The translations under genes and the position numbers were made by a program. A stretch of DNA of 64,000 bases from Anaerococcus nagyae (lineage in GTDB: Bacteria > Bacillota > Clostridia > Tissierellales > Peptoniphilaceae), in assembly GCF_017874535.1 (NCBI RefSeq), contig NZ_JAGGLS010000002.1:124001-188000 (forward strand). The letters run 5' to 3'. Numbering within the stretch: position 1 is the stretch's first letter; each line of letters begins with the position of its first letter. Shown here in pieces: positions 45,925 to 59,769 of this stretch. The notes under the pieces are model-generated. The model did no database searches and was not told the DNA's origin. It worked only from the letters and a program-made list of their open reading frames with translations.

Positions 45925-46005
45925 GATCCTTTCTTTTTTCTTATCTTATATGCTTACCAATTATAAAAAAGTTTATTAAAAAACGTTCATTTCTCAATAT
46001 TTTTA

Positions 46006-46034
46006 TTGACTGAGTTTTTTTTATGTGGTATTAT
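46006..46034 (+). promoter_or_regulatory. Promoter of the HIT gene and rpsU
   Basis: TTGACT, 17-base spacer ending TGG (extended -10), TATTAT. It is strong by sequence, and the HIT ATG follows 22 bases later. Confidence 0.78.
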
Positions 46035-46055
46035 ATATAGCAATGGGGGTGAAGT

Positions 46056-46391
46056 ATGGATTGTGTATTTTGTAAGATTGTAGATGGAGATATACCATCT
46101 GACACAATTTACGAAGATGATCAAATAATTGCATTCAAAGATTTAGATCCACAAGCACCTATCCATTTTCTTGTTATACCAAAAAAGCACATAACAAGTT
46201 TAGCTACGCTCGAAGATAGTGACAGTGCTCTTATAGCTCATATTATGAAGTCTATAAAAAGACTTGCAGAAGAAAAAGGACTAGAATCTTACAGAGTTGT
46301 TACTAATATCGGCGAAGACGGGGGACAAAGTGTTCCTCACTTGCATTTTCATGTATTAGGCGGCAGATCATTTAACTGGCCACCAGGCTGA
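46056..46391 (+). CDS. HIT (histidine triad) family hydrolase
   Basis: 111-residue HINT-type protein. It has the N-terminal [13 protein letters not shown] with two Cys, the strand region [21 protein letters not shown], and the histidine triad HLHFHVLGG near the C-terminus. These enzymes hydrolyse phosphoramidates such as AMP-lysine; the physiological substrate is unclear. It is probably co-transcribed with rpsU, which starts 53 bases downstream. GGGGGTGAAG is the ribosome site. Confidence 0.92.
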   Translation: MDCVFCKIVDGDIPSDTIYEDDQIIAFKDLDPQAPIHFLVIPKKHITSLATLEDSDSALIAHIMKSIKRLAEEKGLESYRVVTNIGEDGGQSVPHLHFHVLGGRSFNWPPG

Positions 46392-46444
46392 TTTGCTTAC
46401 TAGAATCTGAAAAAATTTTGTGTTATACGAGAGGGGGGATAGAG

Positions 46445-46627
46445 ATGACAGAAATCAGAGTTGGAGAAAATGAATCAATCGATAGTGCAATTAAAAGATT
46501 TAAAAGACAATGCGCAAGATCCGGTGTACTTTCTGAATACAGAAAAAGAGAACACTACGAAAAACCAAGCGTTGTAAGAAAAAAGAAAAATGACGCTGCT
46601 AAAAGAAAAAACAGAAAAAACAAATAA
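46445..46627 (+). CDS. rpsU: 30S ribosomal protein S21
   Basis: 60 residues starting [20 protein letters not shown], then a strongly basic C-terminus ([16 protein letters not shown]). S21 helps mRNA binding at the 30S platform. The start ATG at 46445 follows a run of GGGGGG (46433-46438); an upstream in-frame start would add unmatched residues. A terminator follows. Confidence 0.95.
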   Translation: MTEIRVGENESIDSAIKRFKRQCARSGVLSEYRKREHYEKPSVVRKKKNDAAKRKNRKNK

Positions 46628-46636
46628 TTTATGTTT

Positions 46637-46663
46637 AAAGAACCTTAGGGTTCTTTTTTATTT
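46637..46663 (+). terminator. Intrinsic terminator after rpsU
   Basis: AAAGAACC, loop TTAG, GGTTCTTT, then T-rich sequence. Confidence 0.85.
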
Positions 46664-46705
46664 TGTTAAAAGGGGTAACTATATTATTATAATAAGGAGG
46701 TTTAC

Positions 46706-47698
46706 ATGAAATTTATTTATTATAAACCCTTTCCTCAAGCCATTGAATATATTAAAGAATGGGAGAAAGATAATAATATAGAAGTAGAAGTATCTAGTAA
46801 TAAGTTTGACTATAAAGAAATTGAAAAATTATCAGCTTATGATGGCTTAGTTCTTACTACTATAAAAGAGTTAGAAGAAGATATGTATCAGAAGATAGCT
46901 GATCAAGATATAAAGCAAATTGCTTTAACATCTGTTGGATTTGATAAAATTAATTTAGATAAAGCAAATGAATCGGGTCTTGTAATTACTAATACTCCAG
47001 ATTATTCTCCAGAATCTATAGCAGAATTCACTATAATGTCTATATTAAAACTATTAAAAAATGATAATAAAATTAGTAGAAATATAGAAAATAAAAATTT
47101 TAGATTTACAGATGAAATTTTAGGAGAAAGTATAAGAGATAAGACTGTAGGTATTTATGGCTTAGGTACTATTGGATTTTTGGTTGCTCAAAGTTTAAAA
47201 GCTATGGGAGCTAAGGTAATATCATATACTCCACATCCTAAAGGATATGCAAGAAATACAGTGGAATTTGTAGATGATTTTAATGCATTTTTAGGAAAAT
47301 CAGATATTATCACTATCCATTCTGCTCTAGTAGACGAAAATTATCATCAATTTGATAAGAAAGCATTTTCAAAAATGAAAAATGGATCTTATTTAGTAAA
47401 TATTGCTAGAGGCGGTCTAGTAAATACTAAAGATTTATTAGACGCAGTTGATAGTAGGAAGATAAAGTCAGTAGCTCTGGATGTTTATGAAAATGAAACA
47501 GGTATATTTACTCATAAAAATCCATCATATGATGATGATATTTTTGATAGATTATTATCAAATCCGAATATAATTATTACTAATCATATAGCATTTTTTA
47601 CAAAAACTGCTATAAAAAATCAAGTTTATTTATCTTTAGATTCTGTAAAAGAAGTCTTAGAAACTGGAGATAGTAAGAATAGAATAAATAAAAATTAG
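46706..47698 (+). CDS. D-isomer-specific 2-hydroxyacid dehydrogenase (D-lactate dehydrogenase-like)
   Basis: 330 residues. The NAD-binding loop is GIYGLGTIGFLVAQ (about residues 149-162). Catalytic Arg is in NIARGGLVNT, Glu in DVYENETG, and His in TNHIAFFT. The extra segment YENETGIF and the overall length fit the D-lactate dehydrogenase branch that makes D-lactate from pyruvate, but 2-oxoacid specificity cannot be fixed by eye. AAGGAGG lies upstream. It is single, with a bidirectional terminator at its stop. Confidence 0.85.
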   Translation: MKFIYYKPFPQAIEYIKEWEKDNNIEVEVSSNKFDYKEIEKLSAYDGLVLTTIKELEEDMYQKIADQDIKQIALTSVGFDKINLDKANESGLVITNTPDYSPESIAEFTIMSILKLLKNDNKISRNIENKNFRFTDEILGESIRDKTVGIYGLGTIGFLVAQSLKAMGAKVISYTPHPKGYARNTVEFVDDFNAFLGKSDIITIHSALVDENYHQFDKKAFSKMKNGSYLVNIARGGLVNTKDLLDAVDSRKIKSVALDVYENETGIFTHKNPSYDDDIFDRLLSNPNIIITNHIAFFTKTAIKNQVYLSLDSVKEVLETGDSKNRINKN

Positions 47699-47734
47699 GA
47701 GATAGATATTTATATTCTATTTCCTAATTTTTTT
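47693..47734. terminator. Bidirectional terminator between the dehydrogenase gene and rsmI
   Basis: 14-bp stem (47693-47706 with 47716-47729, one G-T pair) and 9-base loop, T runs on both strands. It overlaps the stop codons of both convergent genes. Confidence 0.8.
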
Positions 47735-48548
47735 GTAAGCTTATAATATAATTATAAATTTCATTTTTTGAAAAACTACTTTTATCTTTGATAATCTTAC
47801 TAATATCTTTGGTTTTTTTGCCTTCTTCTAACAACAATTTTATTTCATCTTTATAATCCTCTAAGGATTCATTATTTGTAATAACCTTACCTGAAAGTAT
47901 CAATACAAATTCACCTTTAAGAGTGATATCAGCAATATTTATTTTATTAATATCATATAGCAGATATTCTTCAAATTTTTTAGTGAGTTCTCTTGCTATA
48001 CATAGCTTTCTTTCAGGGAAAATTTCTTTAAAATCGCTTATAGTATTTTCTAAATTATGGGGTGTGTCAAAAATTATAGATGTATTTTCTTCTATTTCTA
48101 GCTTATTATAAAGATCTTTTTTATCAGAATTTTTTTTAGGTATAAAACCATAATAAGAAAATTTATTATTATCAAGACCTGAACCTACAAGGGCAGTAAT
48201 AAGTGAGCTTGCCCCTGGCAAAATTGTATAAGATATTTCCTCTTCTATACATTTTTTTATTAATATGTGACCTGGATCGGAAATGCCTGGCATACCTTGA
48301 TCTGTTATAATTCCATAAGTTTTTCCAGTCTTGACATTTTCTATAATATCTTTTCCCTTGGACATTTCATTAAATTTGTGATAGCTAGTAAGAGGCTTAT
48401 CTATATCGTAATAATCTAGTAATTTTTTACTTTCTCTAGTATCTTCACAGGCTATAATATCTACTTTTTTTAAGATATTTATGGCACGAATTGTTATATC
48501 TTCAAGGTTTCCAATTGGTGTTGGTATAAAATAAATTGAATAATCCAT
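47724..48548 (-). CDS. rsmI: 16S rRNA (cytidine1402-2'-O)-methyltransferase
   Basis: About 274 residues. RsmI (YabC/YraL family) shows the tetrapyrrole-methylase-like fold: IYFIPTPIGNLEDITIRA at the start, then CEDTRESKKLL, TDQGMPGISDPG and PGASSLITALVGSGL. It modifies the ribose of the same nucleotide whose base is methylated by RsmH, so both halves of m4Cm1402 are encoded in this window. Two ATGs lie in tandem (48551 and 48548) after AGAGGAG; the second has the better spacing. It forms an operon with the upstream methyltransferase gene, 7 bases apart. Confidence 0.93.
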   Translation of the reverse strand: MDYSIYFIPTPIGNLEDITIRAINILKKVDIIACEDTRESKKLLDYYDIDKPLTSYHKFNEMSKGKDIIENVKTGKTYGIITDQGMPGISDPGHILIKKCIEEEISYTILPGASSLITALVGSGLDNNKFSYYGFIPKKNSDKKDLYNKLEIEENTSIIFDTPHNLENTISDFKEIFPERKLCIARELTKKFEEYLLYDINKINIADITLKGEFVLILSGKVITNNESLEDYKDEIKLLLEEGKKTKDISKIIKDKSSFSKNEIYNYIISLQKN

Positions 48549-48558
48549 CATAACTCCT

Positions 48559-49263
48559 CTAATTAATTATCCCATTTATTTTTTTAACTTCATGGCTATA
48601 GGAGCCATTTTCATAAATTATAAGAGGATCTTCTATTTTTAAACCATCTTTAGCATTTTTAACAAATTCTATAAGAATAAATTGAGGTTTTTTATCAAAT
48701 GTAGATGAGGCAAATCTTATTCTCTTAGGTTTTAAATTATTTGATTTAGAAAGAATATCTATCATTCTTTCAGGCTTATGAATCATAAATAATTTTCCTT
48801 TGTCTTTTAAAGTTTTATTTGCAAAATTAAAAATATTTTCTAATGTTAAATATTTTTCTTGCCTGGATATTAAAAATTCTTCACTTTTGTTTCCTATATT
48901 ATCATTTATTTTATAATATGGAGGATTAGTTATGATGTAATCTATATTATTAACCCCTAAGTTTACTGTATTTAGGTCCTCGTTTATTACTTCTATATTT
49001 TTAATCTTATTTAAATCTAAATTTTTAATTAGTAAATCTGCTTTCTCTTTTTGAATCTCTATGGCATATATTTTTTGAGGATTGTAGTAGGCACTAGCTC
49101 CAAGGCTTAAAATACCTGATCCACTCCCAATATCTACTAGCTTTTTATCTCTTTTCATTTTGGCAAAATCTAGTAGAAGAATTGAGTCTATGCCAAAGCT
49201 ATAAGATTTATTTTTATGTATCATTTTTATATTTGTTTTTGGTATGTAATCTAACTTATCCAT
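48559..49263 (-). CDS. TrmN6/YabB-like tRNA1(Val) adenine-N6 methyltransferase
   Basis: 234-residue COG4123 methyltransferase. The SAM loop is VDIGSGSGILSLGAS (about residues 41-55), and the catalytic NPPY sits in DYIITNPPYYKI. The family modifies A37 of tRNA1(Val) in E. coli; Firmicute members sit beside rsmI as here. The first ATG at 49263 has no Shine-Dalgarno and lies only 6 bases from an extended -10 (TGT TATAAT), so the mRNA is probably leaderless. The N-terminus aligns with the family from this ATG. Confidence 0.85.
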   Translation of the reverse strand: MDKLDYIPKTNIKMIHKNKSYSFGIDSILLLDFAKMKRDKKLVDIGSGSGILSLGASAYYNPQKIYAIEIQKEKADLLIKNLDLNKIKNIEVINEDLNTVNLGVNNIDYIITNPPYYKINDNIGNKSEEFLISRQEKYLTLENIFNFANKTLKDKGKLFMIHKPERMIDILSKSNNLKPKRIRFASSTFDKKPQFILIEFVKNAKDGLKIEDPLIIYENGSYSHEVKKINGIIN

Positions 49264-49269
49264 AAAAAT

Positions 49270-49278
49270 ATTATAACA
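49270..49278 (-). promoter_or_regulatory. Extended -10 promoter giving a leaderless methyltransferase mRNA
   Basis: TGT followed by TATAAT on the minus strand, ending 6 bases before the ATG complement at 49263. Transcription would begin at or next to the start codon. Confidence 0.55.
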
Positions 49279-49283
49279 TAGGC

Positions 49284-49311
49284 TTGAAATATTTATAAAA
49301 ATCTTTATAAT
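49284..49311 (+). promoter_or_regulatory. Promoter of the purine operon leader
   Basis: TTGAAA (49284-49289), 16-base spacer, TATAAT (49306-49311). An exact inverted repeat, TTTATAAT-N5-ATTATAAA at 49304-49324, covers the -10 and the start point and is a candidate operator. Confidence 0.65.
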
Positions 49312-49353
49312 AATATATTATAAATTATTTTTAGGGATTGAAGGAGGGGTAAT

Positions 49354-49479
49354 ATGGAACTTATTTTTAATATTAAAGATGTATTCATCTGTCCATTACA
49401 CGCAATCCTTGCCTTTATCAAAAAATTAAAATTTCCAAATAAATACGTTTGCCATGACATAAAAGAGAGCCCTGTCTAG
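49354..49479 (+). CDS. 41-residue small ORF in the purine operon leader
   Basis: ATG to TAG preceded by AAGGAGGGG with 6-base spacing, the best type of ribosome site in this genome. The peptide begins MELIFNIKDVFICPLHAILA, is hydrophobic for its first half and basic in the middle (KKLKFPNK), and has two Cys and two His. I know no family for it. Its third codon positions carry more C (ATC, GCC, TAC, TGC, GAC, GTC) than surrounding genes. Its last five codons and stop form the 5' arm and loop of an intrinsic terminator, so translation to the stop should affect termination before purF. It could be a regulatory leader peptide or an independent small protein gene. Confidence 0.55.
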   Translation: MELIFNIKDVFICPLHAILAFIKKLKFPNKYVCHDIKESPV

Positions 49480-49493
49480 GGTTCTCTTTTTTT
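49461..49493 (+). terminator. Terminator overlapping the leader ORF, upstream of purF
   Basis: 13-bp stem (49461-49473 with 49478-49490, one G-T pair), 4-base loop, seven T residues. The TAG stop of the small ORF lies in the loop and 3' arm. It is placed 48 bases before the purF ATG and would stop purine operon transcription unless the hairpin is prevented. Confidence 0.88.
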
Positions 49494-49540
49494 AGTGTCA
49501 CTAGTTTAATTTGATAAAGCAAGGAGGGGTAATAAAAGTT

Positions 49541-50884
49541 ATGAGCGGAGTTGTAGGTATTAAATCTGATGAAGATGTCTCACAAAAACTCTATTATTCT
49601 TTAAGTACTATCCAGCATAGGGGTCAAGATTCCGCTGGAGTAATTTTTTCAGACGGGAATAGCTTAAATAGAATAAAGGGAATGGGATTAGTAAATGATG
49701 TATTGAGTGATTATCAAACTGTGGATAATAATTCCAAAATCGGGATAGGACATGTTAGATCTTCTAGTGAAGGATGTAACATGGATTATAATATAGAACC
49801 ATTAGTTAGCTTCTCAAAAAATAATGAGTTTTCTATAGCACATGACGGTAATTTGGTTAATTATAATCTTTTAAAAGACAAGAATGAGAGAAAAGGAGTT
49901 GCTTTTCATACTCATACAGATAGCGAATTGATTTTACTTTTGATAACTAGATATTATGAGAATGATATAGTTAGTGCTATTAGAAAAACTATGGATATTA
50001 TAAAAGGAGCATATTCCTGCATTCTTTGTATGCCAGATAAGATAGTTGCCTTTAGAGATTATTATGGTTTTAGGCCTTTAATGATAGGAAGCAATGACGA
50101 TACTGCAATTGTGGCTAGCGAAAATCCTGCTATAGAGATATTAGATATTGATAATTATAGGGATATCGAAGCAGGAGAAATAGTAGTTATAGATAATAAT
50201 GGTATTAAGTCTTATCCATCAAAAAAGAATATAGAACAAAAACATTGTATATTTGAATCAATTTATACTGCTAGACCAGATGCTAACATAGGAAATGTCA
50301 ATTCTTATATGTTTAGAAGAGCTTGTGGTGAAGTTTTATATAGGCAATCACCTATAGATGCAGATCTAATTTGCCCTGTCCCTGATTCGGGTACACCTTC
50401 TGCTATAGGTTTTGCACAAGAAGCTGGTATACCTTTTGCAGCAGGTTTAGTTAAAAATAGATATATGGGTCGAACTTTTATAAAGCCTAGTCAAAAAGAA
50501 AGAGATCTAGCTGTAAAGCTAAAATTAAATCCACAAAAATCCGTTATAGATGGCAAGAGGATAGTTTTAGTAGATGATTCAATAGTTAGAGGTACTACTA
50601 GTGCTAAGCTAATTAAAAGAATGAGAAAGGCTGGAGCCAAGGAAGTACATTTTAGAGTTAGCTCACCTGCTTTCAAGTATCCTTGTCATTATGGTATAGA
50701 TACACCAGATAAAGATAAGCTTATAGCTTCAAAATTAAGTATAGAAGAAATAAGAAAGCAAATTGGAGCAGATAGCTTAGAATTTATCAGTCTTAAAAAT
50801 ATGATGCAATTAGTTGATAAGCCAAGTAGTTATTGTCAAGCTTGTTTTACTGGTAATTATCCTATAGATGAGGAAGATTTATGA
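49541..50884 (+). CDS. purF: Amidophosphoribosyltransferase PurF with degenerate glutaminase site
   Basis: 447 residues, Bacillus-type PurF making phosphoribosylamine from PRPP. The PRPP loop IVLVDDSIVRGTTS (about 341-354) is intact, and the four Fe-S cysteines are in place (Cys236, Cys382, Cys432, Cys435). The N-terminal Ntn glutaminase is altered at key points. The chain starts MSGVVGI where the family has CGVFGI (catalytic Cys to Ser). HVRSSSEG replaces HVRYxTAG (Tyr to Ser) and HDGNLVN replaces HNGNL (oxyanion Asn to Asp). It may use free ammonia. AAGGAGGGG lies 11 bases upstream. It follows the leader terminator and overlaps purN (ATGA). Confidence 0.9.
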   Translation: MSGVVGIKSDEDVSQKLYYSLSTIQHRGQDSAGVIFSDGNSLNRIKGMGLVNDVLSDYQTVDNNSKIGIGHVRSSSEGCNMDYNIEPLVSFSKNNEFSIAHDGNLVNYNLLKDKNERKGVAFHTHTDSELILLLITRYYENDIVSAIRKTMDIIKGAYSCILCMPDKIVAFRDYYGFRPLMIGSNDDTAIVASENPAIEILDIDNYRDIEAGEIVVIDNNGIKSYPSKKNIEQKHCIFESIYTARPDANIGNVNSYMFRRACGEVLYRQSPIDADLICPVPDSGTPSAIGFAQEAGIPFAAGLVKNRYMGRTFIKPSQKERDLAVKLKLNPQKSVIDGKRIVLVDDSIVRGTTSAKLIKRMRKAGAKEVHFRVSSPAFKYPCHYGIDTPDKDKLIASKLSIEEIRKQIGADSLEFISLKNMMQLVDKPSSYCQACFTGNYPIDEEDL

Positions 50885-51435
50885 ATTTAGCGGTATTTAT
50901 ATCTGGCACAGGAACCAATCTAAAAGCTCTAATAGATGCTCAAAATACTAAATATTTTACAAGTCAAATTAATATAGTCGTATCAAATAAAAATGCTAAA
51001 GGATTAGAATACGCAAGATCTAATAATATAAGGTGTCTGATAAGTAAAGATGATGATGAAATAATTGATACATTAAAAAAATATGATATTGATCTAATAG
51101 TGCTTGCAGGATATTTAGTAAAAGTTAGTAAAAAGATATTAGATGAATTTACAGTTATAAATATCCATCCGTCACTATTGCCTAAATATGGAGGCAAGGG
51201 ATTTTATGGGATGAATGTTCATAATGCAGTATTTGATAATAAGGAAAAGATAAGTGGAGTCACAGTTCATTATGTAAATGAAAATCTCGATGATGGAGAT
51301 ATAATACTACAAAAAAAAGTAGATATAAGTAAATGCACGAGTGCTGAAGAAATCAGTAAAGAAGTTTTAAAAGCAGAACATAAAACGCTAAGGGAAGTAA
51401 TAAGAAAGTTGGAGGAAGAAGAGTGCGCGCATTAA
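50881..51435 (+). CDS. purN: Phosphoribosylglycinamide formyltransferase
   Basis: 184-residue folate-dependent GAR transformylase, step 3 of IMP synthesis. It has FISGTGTNLKALID at the start, the catalytic Asn-His in VINIHPSLLPKYGG (about residues 98-111), and the Asp in YVNENLDDGDIILQ. The length is usual for the family (about 185-210). It overlaps purF by 4 bases and purH by 13 bases, so it is tightly coupled. Confidence 0.94.
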   Translation: MNLAVFISGTGTNLKALIDAQNTKYFTSQINIVVSNKNAKGLEYARSNNIRCLISKDDDEIIDTLKKYDIDLIVLAGYLVKVSKKILDEFTVINIHPSLLPKYGGKGFYGMNVHNAVFDNKEKISGVTVHYVNENLDDGDIILQKKVDISKCTSAEEISKEVLKAEHKTLREVIRKLEEEECAH

Positions 51436-52928
51436 TATCAGTTACAGATAAGACAGGTATAGAGGAATTAGCTAAAGGACTTAAAGATTTAGGAGTAGAA
51501 ATTGTATCTACTGGTGGTACATATAAAAAGATTAATGACGCAGGAATAGAAGCTATTGAAATAGATCAAATAACAAATTTTCCTGAAATTTTAGAAGGTA
51601 GAGTAAAGACACTTTCTCCATACGTTCACGGTGGTATTCTTTATAAGAGAGATGATGAAAATCATGTAAATACAGTAAAAGAACATAATATAAAACCAAT
51701 TGATATAGTCGTTGTAAATCTTTATGAATTCCAAAAAGCTTTAGAAAAAGGTAATCCAGATAATATTATAGAAAATATAGATATTGGCGGTCCTTCTATG
51801 GTAAGATCTGCAGCTAAGAATCATAAAGATGTCCTAATAGTAACAGATCCAGCTGATTATGATGAGCTTTTGGAAAGACTTAAAAATGATGAAATAGATC
51901 TTTTATATAGACAAAAATTAGCTATGAAAGCTTATAATCTTACAGCTTTTTATGATTCTATTATCGCTAGATATTTTTCAAAATTAATAGGCGAAGAGGG
52001 CAAGTATAAAACTTATGGTTTTGAAAAAGAAAGTGATTTAAGATACGGAGAAAATCCAGGACAAGAAGCAGCACTTTACAATGATCCATTTGTAAAAGGC
52101 CTTATGGAAAATATAGAAGTAATCCATGGTAAGGAAATGAGTTATAACAACTATAACGATCTAAATCCAGCTTTAGAATTAGCTCAAGAATTAGGAGAAA
52201 AAGCAGTTGTAGCTCTAAAACACCAATCTCCATGTGGTGTAGCTGTTGGATCTGATATATACGATTCATACACTAAGGCTTTTGAATGTGATAGCCAATC
52301 AATATTTGGTGGTATTGTTGCAGTAAACGGTATTGTTGATGGAAAAACAGCTAGCAAAATGCATGAAATTTTCTTAGAGATAATTGCGGCTAGTGACTTT
52401 ACTGATGAAGCTTTAGAGATATTAACACAAAAGAAAAATGTAAGACTCGTAAGAGTTAACTTTGACAATGAGACAGTTAAAGAAGAAATTAGATACCTAA
52501 ATGGGAAAGTGCTAATCCAAGGTAAAGATTTTGGTAAAGATGAAGTTGAAATTGTAACAAATAAAAAGCCAAATGAGGCAGAAATTAAAGACTTATTATT
52601 TGCTCAGAAAGTTGTAAAATATGTAAAATCCAATGCTATTGTAGTTGCAAAAGATATGAAAACACTAGGGTGTGGTGCAGGACAACAATCAAGAGTATGG
52701 GCGCTTGAGTCTATAAGAGACCACTTTAAGGATAGAGATTTTACTGGAGCTGTATTAGGATCAGATGCCTTTTTCCCATTTTCAGATACTGTAGAACTTG
52801 CTCATGAGATGGGAATAAGTTCAATAATAGAGCCAGGCGGATCTATAAGGGATAAAGATTCTATTGATAAATGTAATGAATATAATATGAGCATGGTATT
52901 TAGCAAGTCTCGTCATTTTAAACATTAA
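51423..52928 (+). CDS. purH: Bifunctional AICAR transformylase/IMP cyclohydrolase
   Basis: 501 residues. The N-terminal cyclohydrolase domain (LISVTDKTGIEELAKGL, STGGT, VKTLSPYVHGGILYKRD) is followed by the AICAR transformylase domain with LRYGENPGQEAALY, ALKHQSPCGVAVG and GAGQQSRVWALES. It performs the last two steps to IMP. GTG start inside purN behind GGAGGAAG. Length is slightly below the roughly 510 of Bacillus but with no missing motif. Confidence 0.95.
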   Translation: MRALISVTDKTGIEELAKGLKDLGVEIVSTGGTYKKINDAGIEAIEIDQITNFPEILEGRVKTLSPYVHGGILYKRDDENHVNTVKEHNIKPIDIVVVNLYEFQKALEKGNPDNIIENIDIGGPSMVRSAAKNHKDVLIVTDPADYDELLERLKNDEIDLLYRQKLAMKAYNLTAFYDSIIARYFSKLIGEEGKYKTYGFEKESDLRYGENPGQEAALYNDPFVKGLMENIEVIHGKEMSYNNYNDLNPALELAQELGEKAVVALKHQSPCGVAVGSDIYDSYTKAFECDSQSIFGGIVAVNGIVDGKTASKMHEIFLEIIAASDFTDEALEILTQKKNVRLVRVNFDNETVKEEIRYLNGKVLIQGKDFGKDEVEIVTNKKPNEAEIKDLLFAQKVVKYVKSNAIVVAKDMKTLGCGAGQQSRVWALESIRDHFKDRDFTGAVLGSDAFFPFSDTVELAHEMGISSIIEPGGSIRDKDSIDKCNEYNMSMVFSKSRHFKH

Positions 52929-52939
52929 GGAGAGTATTA

Positions 52940-59283
<6,344 letters not shown>

Positions 59284-59292
59284 GAGGATAAA

Positions 59293-59769
59293 ATGACAGA
59301 TGTTAGAGTTATAATGGGTTCAGCTTCAGATATAGAAGTTGCAAAGAAAGTTACTAAAATATTAAAAAAATTTGATATTGACTATGAGGTGTCAGTAATA
59401 TCTGCCCACCGTGCCTTAAATGTTTTGGAAGAGACAATGGGAAAAGATGATACAAAAGTTTATATAGGAATAGCAGGTATGGCAGCTCACTTAGCTGGAG
59501 TTATGGCAGGTATGACAATAAAACCTGTTATAGGTTTACCAGTTGGTGGAAGTAATACATCAGGTCTAGATGCTTTGTTATCAATGGTTCAAATGCCAAA
59601 GGGTGTACCAGTAGCGACTGTTGCTTTAAATGGTGGCGACAATGCTGCTTTATTAGCAATTCAAATTTTAGCTTTATCAGATGAAAACTTATCACAAAAA
59701 TTAAATGATTACAAAAAAGAAATGTTAGATAAAGTTATTGAAGATGATAAAAATCTTGAGGAAATATAA
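59293..59769 (+). CDS. purE: 5-(carboxyamino)imidazole ribonucleotide mutase / AIR carboxylase PurE
   Basis: 158 residues with the PurE fold: VIMGSASDIEVAKKV at the start, VISAHRA with the catalytic His, and GIAGMAAHLAGVMA. The usual SAHRTP motif reads SAHRALN, and the late loop VALNGGDNAALLAIQI is shorter than the GKAGAxNAALLA of common class I enzymes. There is no purK in the operon, so direct use of CO2 (class II) is possible but unproven. AGGAGG lies upstream. It overlaps purM by one base (TAATG). Confidence 0.9.
   Translation: MTDVRVIMGSASDIEVAKKVTKILKKFDIDYEVSVISAHRALNVLEETMGKDDTKVYIGIAGMAAHLAGVMAGMTIKPVIGLPVGGSNTSGLDALLSMVQMPKGVPVATVALNGGDNAALLAIQILALSDENLSQKLNDYKKEMLDKVIEDDKNLEEI

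Noticed and set aside
49312-49540. Guanine, PRPP or ppGpp-type riboswitch before purF
   Set aside because: I looked for the conserved cores of purine and ykkC-class riboswitches and saw none. The region is explained by a promoter, small ORF and terminator.
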